Below are positions 53,352 through 61,041 of a DNA stretch of 64,000 nt, piece by piece. The notes beneath the pieces were generated by a model that did not search any database, was not told the DNA's origin, and saw only the letters and a program-made list of their open reading frames with translations. Position numbers and translations under genes: made by a program. This DNA comes from an uncultured Treponema sp. (GTDB taxonomy: Bacteria > Spirochaetota > Spirochaetia > Treponematales > Treponemataceae). Position 1 is the first letter of the stretch. Every line of letters begins with the position of its first letter. The DNA lies in NCBI GenBank assembly GCA_946535985.1, contig CAMNDY010000004.1, positions 1 to 64,000 of the forward strand, written 5' to 3'.

Positions 53352-53417
53352 AAAATGACCCTACTACTCATAAACAATAATTTTCGCTATAATAATTTTT
53401 TAGAGGTATAAAATAAA

Positions 53418-54680
53418 ATGGTTCTTTTTGGTGGAATCTTATCAGTCAAAACAATCAGTTTTCTGGTATTTTGTGTTTTCTTAATCGCTGGATTAGGATA
53501 CTTGCTTGGTAGAATCACTATTAAAGGTGTTTCTTTGGGAACTGCAGGTGTATTTATTGTAGCCCTGCTTTTTGGTGCTTTCTTTTATGGTTTAGACAAA
53601 GATGGAAATATAGTTGGTGGCCTTGCTAAACAGCTTATAGTTGGTGGAAAATCATATATTTCAAATGCTCTTAAAATCATCGAAACACTTGGTTTGATTT
53701 TATTTGTAACATCTGTTGGATTTATTGCAGGTCCAAGCTTCTTTGGAGACTTAAAGAAAAACTTTAAATCTTACATTCTTCTTGGTTTAATGATTATTGT
53801 AATTGGCGGTCTTGCCTGTGCTGTCTGTATCTGGTTTGATTACAAGGTTTACAACAGACCGCTCGAAGAAGTATCTGCAATGCTTGTAGGACTTCTTTCG
53901 GGTTCCCTTACATCAACTCCTGCCTTCTCTGCTGCAAAAGCAACAGTAATTGATTCAGCCCGCTTTACTGCAGATCAGCTCGAAGACATTGTTGCTGTAG
54001 GACACGGAATTGCATATCTTTTTGGAGTAATTGGTGTAGTACTTTTTGTACAGCTTGTACCAAAGTTCGAAAAAGCAGATATGGATCTGGAACGTCAGAA
54101 GCTTTCTGAATCTGCACCAGAAGCTCCTTCTAAACTTGATGGTTCAGAAATGGAACTTGATCCACTTGGATTCTGTACCTTCTCTGTAGTAGCAATTCTT
54201 GGTATTTTAGTTGGTTCCTTTAAGTTTGGAAACTTCTCTCTTACAACAACCGGAGGCTGTCTCATTCTTGCCCTTATATTCGGACACTTCCAGAAAATCG
54301 GTAAAGTTCGCATTCTTCCACAGGCTGGAACACTTCAGGTTTTCCGAGAACTTGGTCTTATGTTGTTCCTGATTGGTGCCGGTGTTGCAGGTGGTGCAAG
54401 CTTTGTTAAATACTTTGAATGGGTATACTTCATCTACGGAATCATAATGACAATGCTTCCAATGATTATTGGATTCATCTTTGCAAAGTATGTTCTCAAG
54501 CTCAACCTTTTGAACAACCTTGGTTCTATCTGTGGTGGTATGACTTCTACTCCAGCTCTTGGAACTTTGATTGGAACTGCAAAAACAGAAAAGGTAGCCG
54601 GTGCTTATGCATCAACATACCCTATTGCTCTTGTAGCAGTAGTAATTGTTTCGCAAGTTCTTATTATTATCTTCAGATAA
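53418..54680 (+). CDS. AspT/YidE-YbjL family putative transporter
   Basis: An integral membrane protein of 420 residues with two homologous halves, the hallmark of the aspartate:alanine exchanger family. The duplicated signatures are LSGSLTSTPAFSAAK near residue 155 and GGMTSTPALGTLIGTA near residue 376, each followed by membrane segments; about ten are predicted. A charged central loop (about residues 220-250) replaces the TrkA_C domains of longer members. The substrate is unknown. GAGGT and a TATAAT box precede the start, so it has its own promoter. Confidence 0.86.
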   Translation: MVLFGGILSVKTISFLVFCVFLIAGLGYLLGRITIKGVSLGTAGVFIVALLFGAFFYGLDKDGNIVGGLAKQLIVGGKSYISNALKIIETLGLILFVTSVGFIAGPSFFGDLKKNFKSYILLGLMIIVIGGLACAVCIWFDYKVYNRPLEEVSAMLVGLLSGSLTSTPAFSAAKATVIDSARFTADQLEDIVAVGHGIAYLFGVIGVVLFVQLVPKFEKADMDLERQKLSESAPEAPSKLDGSEMELDPLGFCTFSVVAILGILVGSFKFGNFSLTTTGGCLILALIFGHFQKIGKVRILPQAGTLQVFRELGLMLFLIGAGVAGGASFVKYFEWVYFIYGIIMTMLPMIIGFIFAKYVLKLNLLNNLGSICGGMTSTPALGTLIGTAKTEKVAGAYASTYPIALVAVVIVSQVLIIIFR

Positions 54681-54684
54681 TATA

Positions 54685-54712
54685 GATTCCCGTGTCAAGC
54701 ACGGAAATGACA
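54685..54712. repeat. Third REP-like motif between convergent genes
   Basis: GATTCCCGTGTCAAGCACGG followed by AAATGACA contains the small stem CCGTG/CACGG. It is of a type seen scattered in many bacterial genomes. It lies between the transporter and dnaB stop codons. Confidence 0.6.
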
Positions 54713-54719
54713 ATAATTG

Positions 54720-56051
54720 TTAATCCTTCTGCTTGTTTGCAAAGGTTGAACAAGACGGAAGGAATGCAATTTCTATGTCGCCTGTAGGACCGTTACGCTG
54801 TTTTGCCAGAATAATCTTAGCATCCTGAACAGGCACATTTTCATCTCTCTTTCTTTCCCTATCAATAAACATAACAACATCGGCATCCTGTTCAACAGAA
54901 CCGGAACCTCGAAGCTGAGCCAGGTTTGGTTCATGACCTTCGGCATCGCGCGAAACCTGACAAAGGGCAACAACAGGAATTGCAAGTTCTCGGGCAAGAG
55001 CTTTTAGGGATTTTGAAATTTCCGATACCTGCTCAAAAACCTGGGCATTCGGATTTTCGGTAGTAATAAGTCCAATATAATCAATAAAGATAATTTTTAC
55101 ATCGTGATTTTTCACCATACGTCTGGCCATTGCACGTAAATCAAGAAGACGCATGTTAGGAGTATCTACTGTATATAAAGGAGCTTTAAACCAGTTGCTG
55201 GCCGCATCCTGTATTTTCATAAAGTCAGATTTCTGAAGCATACCGGATCTCATTCTTCCCATATCTACGTGTGATGTCATAGAAAGAAGACGCATACCAA
55301 TTGATTCATAAGGCATTTCAAGTGAGAAAAATCCGCAAGGAATATTCTTTTCAAGAGCAATATGACTCATCATTGAAAGTGCAAGTGCTGTCTTACCAAT
55401 TGAAGGACGAGCACCAATAATTATAAGTTCTGAATTCTGGAAGCCCGAAGTCATCATATCAAGTTTACCAAAACCGGAAGGTACACCTGTAAATGAAGTC
55501 TTCTGTTTAAATCGGTTATCGATAATTGTAATATCTGCTTTTACAATTTCCTGCATATTGTAAATCTTTGTTGTTTCATTTCGTTGAGAAAGTGCAAAGA
55601 TTTTTTTCTCGGCTTCATCAAGAAGATGCTTACTGTCTTCCTCGCCTCTTTCAAAGGCCATTGTGCGCAGTTCAGTTGCAATCTTTATTAATTCACGTCT
55701 TGTAGAACAATCAAGAACGATATCGGTATAGTGTTCAACATTTAAGGCAGAAGGCACAAGTTCTGTTAATGAGGCAATATATCCGGCACCACCAGCCTGC
55801 TCGAGTTTTCCTTCTTTAGTAAGCTCGTCTACAAGCGAAAGAGTATCTCCGCGTACACTGTTTGTATAAAGCTTTAAAAGGGCACTGTAAACAATCTGAT
55901 TTTGTAAAGAATAGAATCTATCGGGGCTTAATTTTGAAACAATTTCTGCCATGGCATTCCAGTCAACAAGGATTGCACCTAATACAGCTTGTTCTGCCTC
56001 AATATTGTGTGGGGGTGTTTTTGCTTCAAGATCGCTTCGTGATAATTCCAT
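54720..56051 (-). CDS. dnaB: Replicative DNA helicase
   Basis: DnaB unwinds the fork as a hexamer. The N-terminal domain (PHNIEAEQAVLGAIL, residues 14-28) is followed by the RecA-like core: Walker A GARPSIGKTALAL near residue 217, FSLEM near residue 242, the Walker B IFIDYIGL near residue 322, and QLRGSGSVEQDADVVMF near residue 384. Length (443 residues) is typical, with no intein. GGAGATG precedes the ATG. A bidirectional terminator separates it from rplI upstream. Confidence 0.97.
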   Translation of the reverse strand: MELSRSDLEAKTPPHNIEAEQAVLGAILVDWNAMAEIVSKLSPDRFYSLQNQIVYSALLKLYTNSVRGDTLSLVDELTKEGKLEQAGGAGYIASLTELVPSALNVEHYTDIVLDCSTRRELIKIATELRTMAFERGEEDSKHLLDEAEKKIFALSQRNETTKIYNMQEIVKADITIIDNRFKQKTSFTGVPSGFGKLDMMTSGFQNSELIIIGARPSIGKTALALSMMSHIALEKNIPCGFFSLEMPYESIGMRLLSMTSHVDMGRMRSGMLQKSDFMKIQDAASNWFKAPLYTVDTPNMRLLDLRAMARRMVKNHDVKIIFIDYIGLITTENPNAQVFEQVSEISKSLKALARELAIPVVALCQVSRDAEGHEPNLAQLRGSGSVEQDADVVMFIDRERKRDENVPVQDAKIILAKQRNGPTGDIEIAFLPSCSTFANKQKD

Positions 56052-56080
56052 TATTACATCTCCAATTAAATTTTTTAGAT

Positions 56081-56114
56081 AAAAAAAGCGGTATTTTTAA
56101 TATACCGCTTTTTC
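56081..56114. terminator. Bidirectional terminator between rplI and dnaB
   Basis: AAAAAGCGGTAT and ATACCGCTTTTT pair around a 7-base loop, with A and T runs on the two sides. It ends the rpsF operon on the minus strand, so dnaB needs its own promoter or readthrough. Confidence 0.93.
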
Positions 56115-56162
56115 AAGATAAATCTATAATGATTATCTTTTTTTCATTGAATAAAAATGTTT

Positions 56163-56750
56163 TTATTCAGCAGCTGGTGTTTCAGCAGGTGCTGCTTCTG
56201 GTGCAGGTTCTGCAGCAGGAGCGGCTTCGGCTTCGGCTTTTGGAGCCTTATTCTTTGCTGGTTTAGCTGCTTTTTCTTCTGAACCTTCAATGTTCTGTGC
56301 TTTTACAGCAACATGAACTTCTGCAGTCTGTGATTCATAAAGCTTAATGGTAACTTTGAATGTTCCAACAGATTTGATTGCGGCACCTGGAAGTTCGATG
56401 CGTTTGCGTTCAATTTCAAAGCCCTGCTTTGCAAGTGCTTCAGCTACAACGTGAGCAGAAACTGCTCCATAGAGCTTACCATTTGCTCCGGCTGGCATAA
56501 CAACTTCGAGTGTAAGAGCTTCAAGCTTATCTTTAAGACTAGCAGAATCCTTTCTCTTCTGTTCCTTGCGTGCTTCGATTTCTGCCTTGCGTGATTCAAA
56601 ATAAGCAACTGTTGCTTCGTTGTAAGGTACAGCAAGGTTACGTGGAAGAAGGAAGTTACGGGCATAACCGTTAGCTACGTTTTTTACGTCGCCTTCTTCT
56701 CCCAATGATTTAACGTCTACGTTAAGAATTACTTTCATTTGTTTCTCCAA
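56163..56750 (-). CDS. rplI: 50S ribosomal protein L9 with long Ala/Pro/Glu tail
   Basis: L9 binds 23S rRNA and extends from the stalk base. The N-terminal [22 protein letters not shown] (residues 14-35) is canonical, as is the central helix and the C-terminal domain with [17 protein letters not shown] near residue 95. The product is 195 residues against a usual 150, the extra part being an Ala/Pro/Glu repeat rich tail. GGAG precedes the ATG. It is the last gene of rpsF-ssb-rpsR-rplI. Confidence 0.96.
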   Translation of the reverse strand: MEKQMKVILNVDVKSLGEEGDVKNVANGYARNFLLPRNLAVPYNEATVAYFESRKAEIEARKEQKRKDSASLKDKLEALTLEVVMPAGANGKLYGAVSAHVVAEALAKQGFEIERKRIELPGAAIKSVGTFKVTIKLYESQTAEVHVAVKAQNIEGSEEKAAKPAKNKAPKAEAEAAPAAEPAPEAAPAETPAAE

Positions 56751-56804
56751 GCTCCTATATTTTTTAAGTAACGTTTCGGAGTATAAAGCGTTACATTTTT
56801 AGAC

Positions 56805-57140
56805 TTAGTCTGCAACGAATGGCAAAAGGCTGATTGAGCGAGCTCTCTTGATTGCCTTTGCAACTTCACGCTGGTGCTTTGCACATGTACCTGTAATGCG
56901 GCGTGGAAGAATCTTACCACGTTCTGTCATATAGCGGCGGAGTGCATCTGCATCCTTGTAATCGATTTTTGCTTTATTAGCGCAGAAACGGCAAACCTTC
57001 TTGCGGAAGTATGTTTTTGCCTTTGAGCGTCCATCACGGTCATCTTCACGACCTTCATTTTCTGCTGTCACTTCGTTCATCTGAGCTTCCTGTGACATCA
57101 TATCCTGTTTTTCTTCCATTTCCTGATTTTCTTCAGACAT
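56805..57140 (-). CDS. rpsR: 30S ribosomal protein S18 with acidic N-terminal extension
   Basis: S18 pairs with S6 on the small subunit platform. The core (about residues 42-111) has [19 protein letters not shown] and [20 protein letters not shown], with CxxC plus Cys/His positions that fit the zinc-type S18. The first 40 residues form a Glu/Gln/Met-rich acidic extension not present in most S18 proteins (usual length 75-90). The start is supported by AGGAG at the normal distance, so the extension is real. It is located between ssb and rplI. Confidence 0.95.
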   Translation of the reverse strand: MSEENQEMEEKQDMMSQEAQMNEVTAENEGREDDRDGRSKAKTYFRKKVCRFCANKAKIDYKDADALRRYMTERGKILPRRITGTCAKHQREVAKAIKRARSISLLPFVAD

Positions 57141-57162
57141 ATAAAATTCTCCTGTTTAATTA

Positions 57163-57645
57163 TTAGAACGGAATATCTTCCGGGAAGTCGCTTCCGGTAT
57201 CACCATAAGAATCTGATGAATATCCGCCAGAAAAGCCTGCAGAGGCTTGAGCATTATTAGGCTGGAACTTTGGAGCTCCTGGAACTGCAGGTGCAGCACC
57301 TTCACCCTTTCCACCTAAAAGCTGAACATTATTGGCTACAATTGTAACCTTGCTCATTTTCTGACCATCTTTTTCCCAACGATCCTGTTTAAGGTAACCG
57401 TCTACAGCAATCTGCTTACCTTTCAAAAGATAAGGCTTAAGATTTTCAGCTGTTTTTCCCCAGATAGTAACATCAAAATAATTTACTTCATCTGTCCACT
57501 GATCCCCAGTTTTCTTGCTTCTATTAACAGCGATGCTTACGTTTGCCCTTGCTTGTCCGCTAGAAACATAACCGAAACTGCGTTCATCTGTTCCTAAATC
57601 CTTTGTAAGACGTCCGATAAGTACAACATGATTTAAATCTGTCAT
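57163..57645 (-). CDS. ssb: Single-stranded DNA-binding protein
   Basis: SSB coats exposed single-stranded DNA and recruits repair and replication partners through its C-terminus. The OB fold covers about residues 1-110 (LNHVVLIGRLTKDLGTDE, WTDEVNYFDVTIWGKTAENL, KGKQIAVDGYLKQDRW), a Gly/Ala/Pro linker follows, and the tip is DFPEDIPF, the conserved partner-binding end. Length (160 residues) is typical. It occupies its usual place between rpsF and rpsR. Confidence 0.97.
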   Translation of the reverse strand: MTDLNHVVLIGRLTKDLGTDERSFGYVSSGQARANVSIAVNRSKKTGDQWTDEVNYFDVTIWGKTAENLKPYLLKGKQIAVDGYLKQDRWEKDGQKMSKVTIVANNVQLLGGKGEGAAPAVPGAPKFQPNNAQASAGFSGGYSSDSYGDTGSDFPEDIPF

Positions 57646-57682
57646 AAAAGCTCCTCCACTGTGATTAATGGTTTAAAAGAAA

Positions 57683-57967
57683 TTATTTTTCGTCAATGCG
57701 AACAAACTGATATTTCAAAAGATTCATGTTGATTTTGAATTCTTTGTCAATTTCAGCGATTTTGCTTGGATTGAGTTTCATTGTAAAGAGAACGAAACGA
57801 CCTCTTTTCTGCTTTTTGATTTCGTAGGTAAGATCACGGTCACCGAAAGGTTTTTCTTCTTCAATTTCGGCACCAAATTTGGTGAGTGTGCCTTTTACAT
57901 CTTCGGCACCTTTTTTTGACTTTTCATCCTCTAAAGGAAAAATAGTCATAAGTTCATACTTTTTCAT
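57683..57967 (-). CDS. rpsF: 30S ribosomal protein S6
   Basis: S6 binds S18 and the 16S rRNA platform. The 94-residue product has the ferredoxin-like pattern with YELMTIFPLEDEKS at residues 4-17 and the conserved KQKRGRFVLFTMKLNPSKIAE region near residues 52-72. It lacks the long acidic tail seen in some S6 proteins. AGGAG lies seven bases before the ATG but is held in a stem by the leader, suggesting feedback control. First gene of rpsF-ssb-rpsR-rplI. Confidence 0.96.
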   Translation of the reverse strand: MKKYELMTIFPLEDEKSKKGAEDVKGTLTKFGAEIEEEKPFGDRDLTYEIKKQKRGRFVLFTMKLNPSKIAEIDKEFKINMNLLKYQFVRIDEK

Positions 57968-57973
57968 AAGTAT

Positions 57974-58131
57974 CTCCTGAAAAATTTTATTCTGTAAAAA
58001 CAGAATTTTTCGGAGGACAGTAATACAAGTCCAAATCGACGATTATAGAAATGTACAACAAAAATCCGGCTGGATTTTTGTTCCTCCTTATGGACAAAGG
58101 AAAGCCACGAAAGCTTCCAAGGATAAAAAAT
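57974..58131 (-). promoter_or_regulatory. Structured rpsF leader covering the ribosome-binding site
   Basis: Read on the minus strand, CTCCGAAAAA (58015-58006) pairs with TTTTTC-A-GGAG (57984-57974), so the Shine-Dalgarno AGGAG is inside a 10-bp stem with one bulged A; an inner hairpin TTCTGT/ACAGAA caps it. Further upstream, AACAAAAATCC/GGATTTTTGTT (58082-58057) makes an 11-bp stem with a 4-base loop, and two weaker hairpins lie near the 5' end. S6:S18 is known to bind a CCG-containing leader motif in many bacteria, and a CCG occurs at the base of this stem. Confidence 0.65.
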
Positions 58132-58160
58132 ATTATATAAAAAATATCATATAAGGTCAA
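58132..58160 (-). promoter_or_regulatory. Promoter of the rpsF-ssb-rpsR-rplI operon
   Basis: Minus-strand TTGACC (58155-58160), 17-base spacer, TATAAT (58132-58137). This is one of the best sigma-70 promoters in the window and gives a leader of about 155 bases. Confidence 0.85.
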
Positions 58161-58203
58161 TTACAAAGGATTTTATAAGGAAATTAATAGATGCCTTCTA
58201 GTA

Positions 58204-58293
58204 TAAAAAATTGCTTTCGCCTGATTTTGGGTTTTACTCCGCTAAGAAAGAGGACGCTCCATAAAACCCAAAATCCTGCTCCGCAATTTTTTA
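58204..58293. repeat. Palindromic element A6 with divergent arms
   Basis: The core is the standard CTCCGCTAAGAAAGAGGACG, but the outer arms are TAAAAAATTGC (58204-58214)/GCAATTTTTTA (58283-58293) and the inner arms GATTTTGGGTTTTA (58223-58236)/TAAAACCCAAAATC (58262-58275), each a perfect pair unlike the other copies. It shows arms that changed while base pairing was kept. Confidence 0.92.
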
Positions 58294-58400
58294 AACTGGA
58301 ATTTATTATGAATTGAATTCCTTCTAATTCTATTAAAATTATATATATTTTTTTTCTTATAAGTTAAAAAACGGGAAAACGAATATATATATAGGCATTT

Positions 58401-58425
58401 TGAAAAATATAGGCTACGGAGTGGA
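58401..58425 (+). repeat. Left half of a family B element
   Basis: TGAAAAATATAGGCTACGGA followed by GTGG resembles the left half of the interrupted B element at 47267-47290. It is followed by family A element A7, but no right half of B (CACGGGAGTAGC...) is found after A7. Confidence 0.6.
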
Positions 58426-58454
58426 AAAAAATAAGAATGTAAATTTTAATAGGC

Positions 58455-58553
58455 ATAGTGAAAAAATACGGAGTGGAAATTTGGGTTTTGCGGAACGTCC
58501 TTTTCGTTTAGTGGAGCAAAACACAAATTTACGCGGGAGTATTTTTTCACTAT
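58455..58553. repeat. Palindromic element A7
   Basis: Outer arms ATAGTGAAAAAATAC (58455-58469) and GTATTTTTTCACTAT (58539-58553) pair perfectly over 15 bp, and inner arms GGAAATTTG/CAAATTT with GTTTTGC/GCAAAAC also pair. The core is in the opposite orientation to A6, 160 bases away. It lies upstream of the ankyrin gene. Confidence 0.9.
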
Positions 58554-58581
58554 AAATATTTATTTTTTTCGGGTTTGGTAT

Positions 58582-58587
58582 TATAAT
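58582..58587 (+). promoter_or_regulatory. -10 box of the ankyrin gene (leaderless type)
   Basis: TATAAT is followed by ATTAGA and then ATG 58594. The 9 bases ATTAGAATG also follow the -10 box of the gene at 61042. No Shine-Dalgarno sequence and no clear -35 box were seen. Confidence 0.6.
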
Positions 58588-58593
58588 ATTAGA

Positions 58594-60414
58594 ATGATTA
58601 ATCGAAGAATTGCTTTAGCTTTAATTATATTTTTAATAACTCTTTCTGCGGGTTTTGCTAAGCCTAAAAAAAAGGGAATAACTGTTCCGACAAAGGTCCA
58701 GGAAAAAATCAATAAAACAGAAGAATCTCCAAAGTCATGGTATATTTGTGAATTAAAAGGTAAAACAAAAGCTGGTAATGTTATAATTGGACCGGTTGAA
58801 CAAAGAGAGCTTATCCTTCTTGTATGGATTGCAAATTCAATCCAACCAAACAAGGATTATTGTATTGCAAAAAATAAAACTTACATTTCTAAAAATCCAG
58901 AAGTTTTTTTTAAAGATGAATTTACAAACATTAAAAATGATATAAACGAATTTGGTGTTGCCGATACTTACGAAAAATATTTCTTTACTAATTACCTTAC
59001 AAGGAGTCTTAAGCTTTCTGTAGACGGCACGGTTTTTGGCGAAAAAGCAAATGAAGAGACTCCTCCAGAAGATGAAGAACTTCCTCAAGAAGAAGGATCA
59101 AAACTAACAAGGGAATTAATAGAAGAACAGAAAAACACTGTAGAAGCAGAAGCCACTCCAGAACCAGAACCAGCTCCAGCACCAGAACCTCTTCCAGAGC
59201 CAGTACCAGAACCAAAAGAGGAGCCTGCTCCTGCACCAGAACCTGTTAAAGAAACAAAACCAAAAATTGTAGTTGAACAGAAAAAAGAAGAAATTCCAGA
59301 AGAACCTGCTCCTATAATTGAAGAAGAGCTCATACCAGAAACTACAAGAGAAATTGTTGAAGAGCAAAATCTTGAACCAATCATAGAAGCTCCACTTGAG
59401 ACTGCTTCAGAAACACTTGCCCAGGCTCAAAAAAAAGAAGAACAATCAGAATATGATAATCTTCTTTTCTCAAAATTAAATCAGGAAAAAACTGATTATG
59501 TTCCTCAGCCAGAAAGCAGACCGCAATCAGTTCCTCAACCAATACCAGAACCAGTTCAAACTCCTGTTCCTGCACCGGAGCCAGAACCAATACCGGAACC
59601 AGTTCCAGAACCAGCACCTGAGCCTATACAAGAACCAGCAGTAGAAACTGTTGCAGAAAATTCTTTTGAGCTTCCTATAAGCACAACTCCTTCTACTAGT
59701 GTAAACAGATATCAGCGTGAAAATCTTTTGGACTACGCACCTAAAAAGACACCACCACTTCCATCTGATGAAGACTTTACATCTTATCAGTTAATTGCTT
59801 CGCCGGATCAGGCCGATTCAAAAGGTGTTACTCTTCTTATGAAAGCTGCAAAAGCCGGCAACAACTGGGAATTAAAAAATCTTCTTAATTCCGGAGCAAA
59901 TGTAAATCTTAAAGATTCAGACGGATGGACTGCTTTAATGTACGCTGTCCGCTATCAGGAAAATACATCAATAATTGATTTATTAATCAGTGCAGGCGCT
60001 CAAGTAAAAACAAAAAATTCTTACAATGTTTCTGCACTCATGCTTGCTTCAACTTACAATGGAAATCCGGAAATTTTACGTAAGCTTTTAAGCTACTATT
60101 CACCTTCTGAAAAAGAAGTTGTTCAATCCTTTGTTTTGATGCTTTCTGACAATTATTCATCTGATTATTCTAAAGCTGCAAAAGTAGATACCTTTATAGA
60201 AAAATCAATTTCCCTCAATTCTTTCTACAATGGAAAAACTCCTTTAATGTATGCCGCTCAATATTGCAGCTCTACAATTGTAATCAAAAAACTTCTTGAT
60301 TATGGAGCCGGAACTTCAATCCGATCTGCCGACGGAAAAACAGCTTTTGATTTTGCAAAAGAAAATCCAACTCTTCCTCATGATGATGTTTACTGGATGT
60401 TAAATAGAAAATGA
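58594..60414 (+). CDS. Secreted Pro/Glu-rich protein with ankyrin repeats
   Basis: A signal peptide (about residues 1-23, ending SAGFA) leads to a globular domain of about 110 residues, then a long low-complexity region of Pro-Glu repeats (about residues 180-370, with PEPEPAPAPEPLPEPVPEP), as in TonB-like or envelope-spanning linkers. The C-terminal 190 residues contain ankyrin repeats (GVTLLMKAAKAGNNWELKNL, DGWTALMYAVRYQ, GKTPLMYAAQY). A periplasmic scaffold reaching across the envelope is a reasonable inference. ATG overlap (ATGA) couples it to rsmD. The role is unknown. Confidence 0.82.
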   Translation: MINRRIALALIIFLITLSAGFAKPKKKGITVPTKVQEKINKTEESPKSWYICELKGKTKAGNVIIGPVEQRELILLVWIANSIQPNKDYCIAKNKTYISKNPEVFFKDEFTNIKNDINEFGVADTYEKYFFTNYLTRSLKLSVDGTVFGEKANEETPPEDEELPQEEGSKLTRELIEEQKNTVEAEATPEPEPAPAPEPLPEPVPEPKEEPAPAPEPVKETKPKIVVEQKKEEIPEEPAPIIEEELIPETTREIVEEQNLEPIIEAPLETASETLAQAQKKEEQSEYDNLLFSKLNQEKTDYVPQPESRPQSVPQPIPEPVQTPVPAPEPEPIPEPVPEPAPEPIQEPAVETVAENSFELPISTTPSTSVNRYQRENLLDYAPKKTPPLPSDEDFTSYQLIASPDQADSKGVTLLMKAAKAGNNWELKNLLNSGANVNLKDSDGWTALMYAVRYQENTSIIDLLISAGAQVKTKNSYNVSALMLASTYNGNPEILRKLLSYYSPSEKEVVQSFVLMLSDNYSSDYSKAAKVDTFIEKSISLNSFYNGKTPLMYAAQYCSSTIVIKKLLDYGAGTSIRSADGKTAFDFAKENPTLPHDDVYWMLNRK

Positions 60415-60998
60415 GAATAACCGGCGGAAAATTAAAAGGCAGAATAATTCAATGTCCGGACGGAATAATCAGACCCGCCATGGACAGAATGCGTGAATCA
60501 GTTTTTTCTATACTCGGAGATTTAACCGGAAAATCCTGGCTCGATTTATTTTCGGGCTCAGGCACTATTGCACTTGAAGCTGCTTCGCGTGGTGCAAATC
60601 CAATTGAACTTTGCGAAAAAGATAAAATTAAAGTTGGAACACTTTTAAATAATGTAAAAGTTTCGGAAACCGAATGCGGTGTAAAAATCAAATGTCATTT
60701 TATGCCGGTAGAATATTTTATAAAACGCTGTAAGACATCCTTTGACTTTATATTTTTTGATCCACCCTTCCCTTATAAATTTCACGAACAGCTGGTCCTT
60801 CAGGCTGCACAAAATGGAATGCTAAAAGCAGGCGGTACAATTCTTGTTCACAGGCCGGAAGAACATTTCATGCCGGAAATTATAGGCCCGCTCAAAAGAA
60901 CAGATCAGCGTGAATACGGAAGATCAATTGTTGATTTTTATCAATTTTCTGATTCAGAGCCAAAAACAGACTCAAAAGAAGAAAATCCGTCAAATTAA
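60411..60998 (+). CDS. rsmD: 16S rRNA (guanine-N2)-methyltransferase RsmD
   Basis: RsmD methylates G966 of 16S rRNA. The N-terminal MRITGGKLKGRIIQCP and RPAMDRMRESVFSIL are diagnostic; SAM motif I is LDLFSGSGTIALEAASRGA near residue 44, and the catalytic FDPPFPYKF is near residue 121. Length (195 residues) is typical. Its ATG overlaps the ankyrin gene stop. coaD, often next to rsmD, is not here. Confidence 0.93.
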   Translation: MRITGGKLKGRIIQCPDGIIRPAMDRMRESVFSILGDLTGKSWLDLFSGSGTIALEAASRGANPIELCEKDKIKVGTLLNNVKVSETECGVKIKCHFMPVEYFIKRCKTSFDFIFFDPPFPYKFHEQLVLQAAQNGMLKAGGTILVHRPEEHFMPEIIGPLKRTDQREYGRSIVDFYQFSDSEPKTDSKEENPSN

Positions 60999-61026
60999 AA
61001 AAAAACTTTTATTATTTAACATTTTA

Positions 61027-61035
61027 TGGTAAAAT
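61027..61035 (+). promoter_or_regulatory. Extended -10 box of the small protein gene (leaderless type)
   Basis: TGG-TAAAAT is followed by ATTAGA and ATG 61042. There is no Shine-Dalgarno site in the interval. Confidence 0.6.
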
Positions 61036-61041
61036 ATTAGA

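Noticed and set aside
59009-59617. Minus-strand frames rich in Leu/Val/Glu or Ser/Gly opposite the ankyrin gene
   Set aside because: They are the complement of the Pro-Glu repeat region and are low-complexity artefacts.
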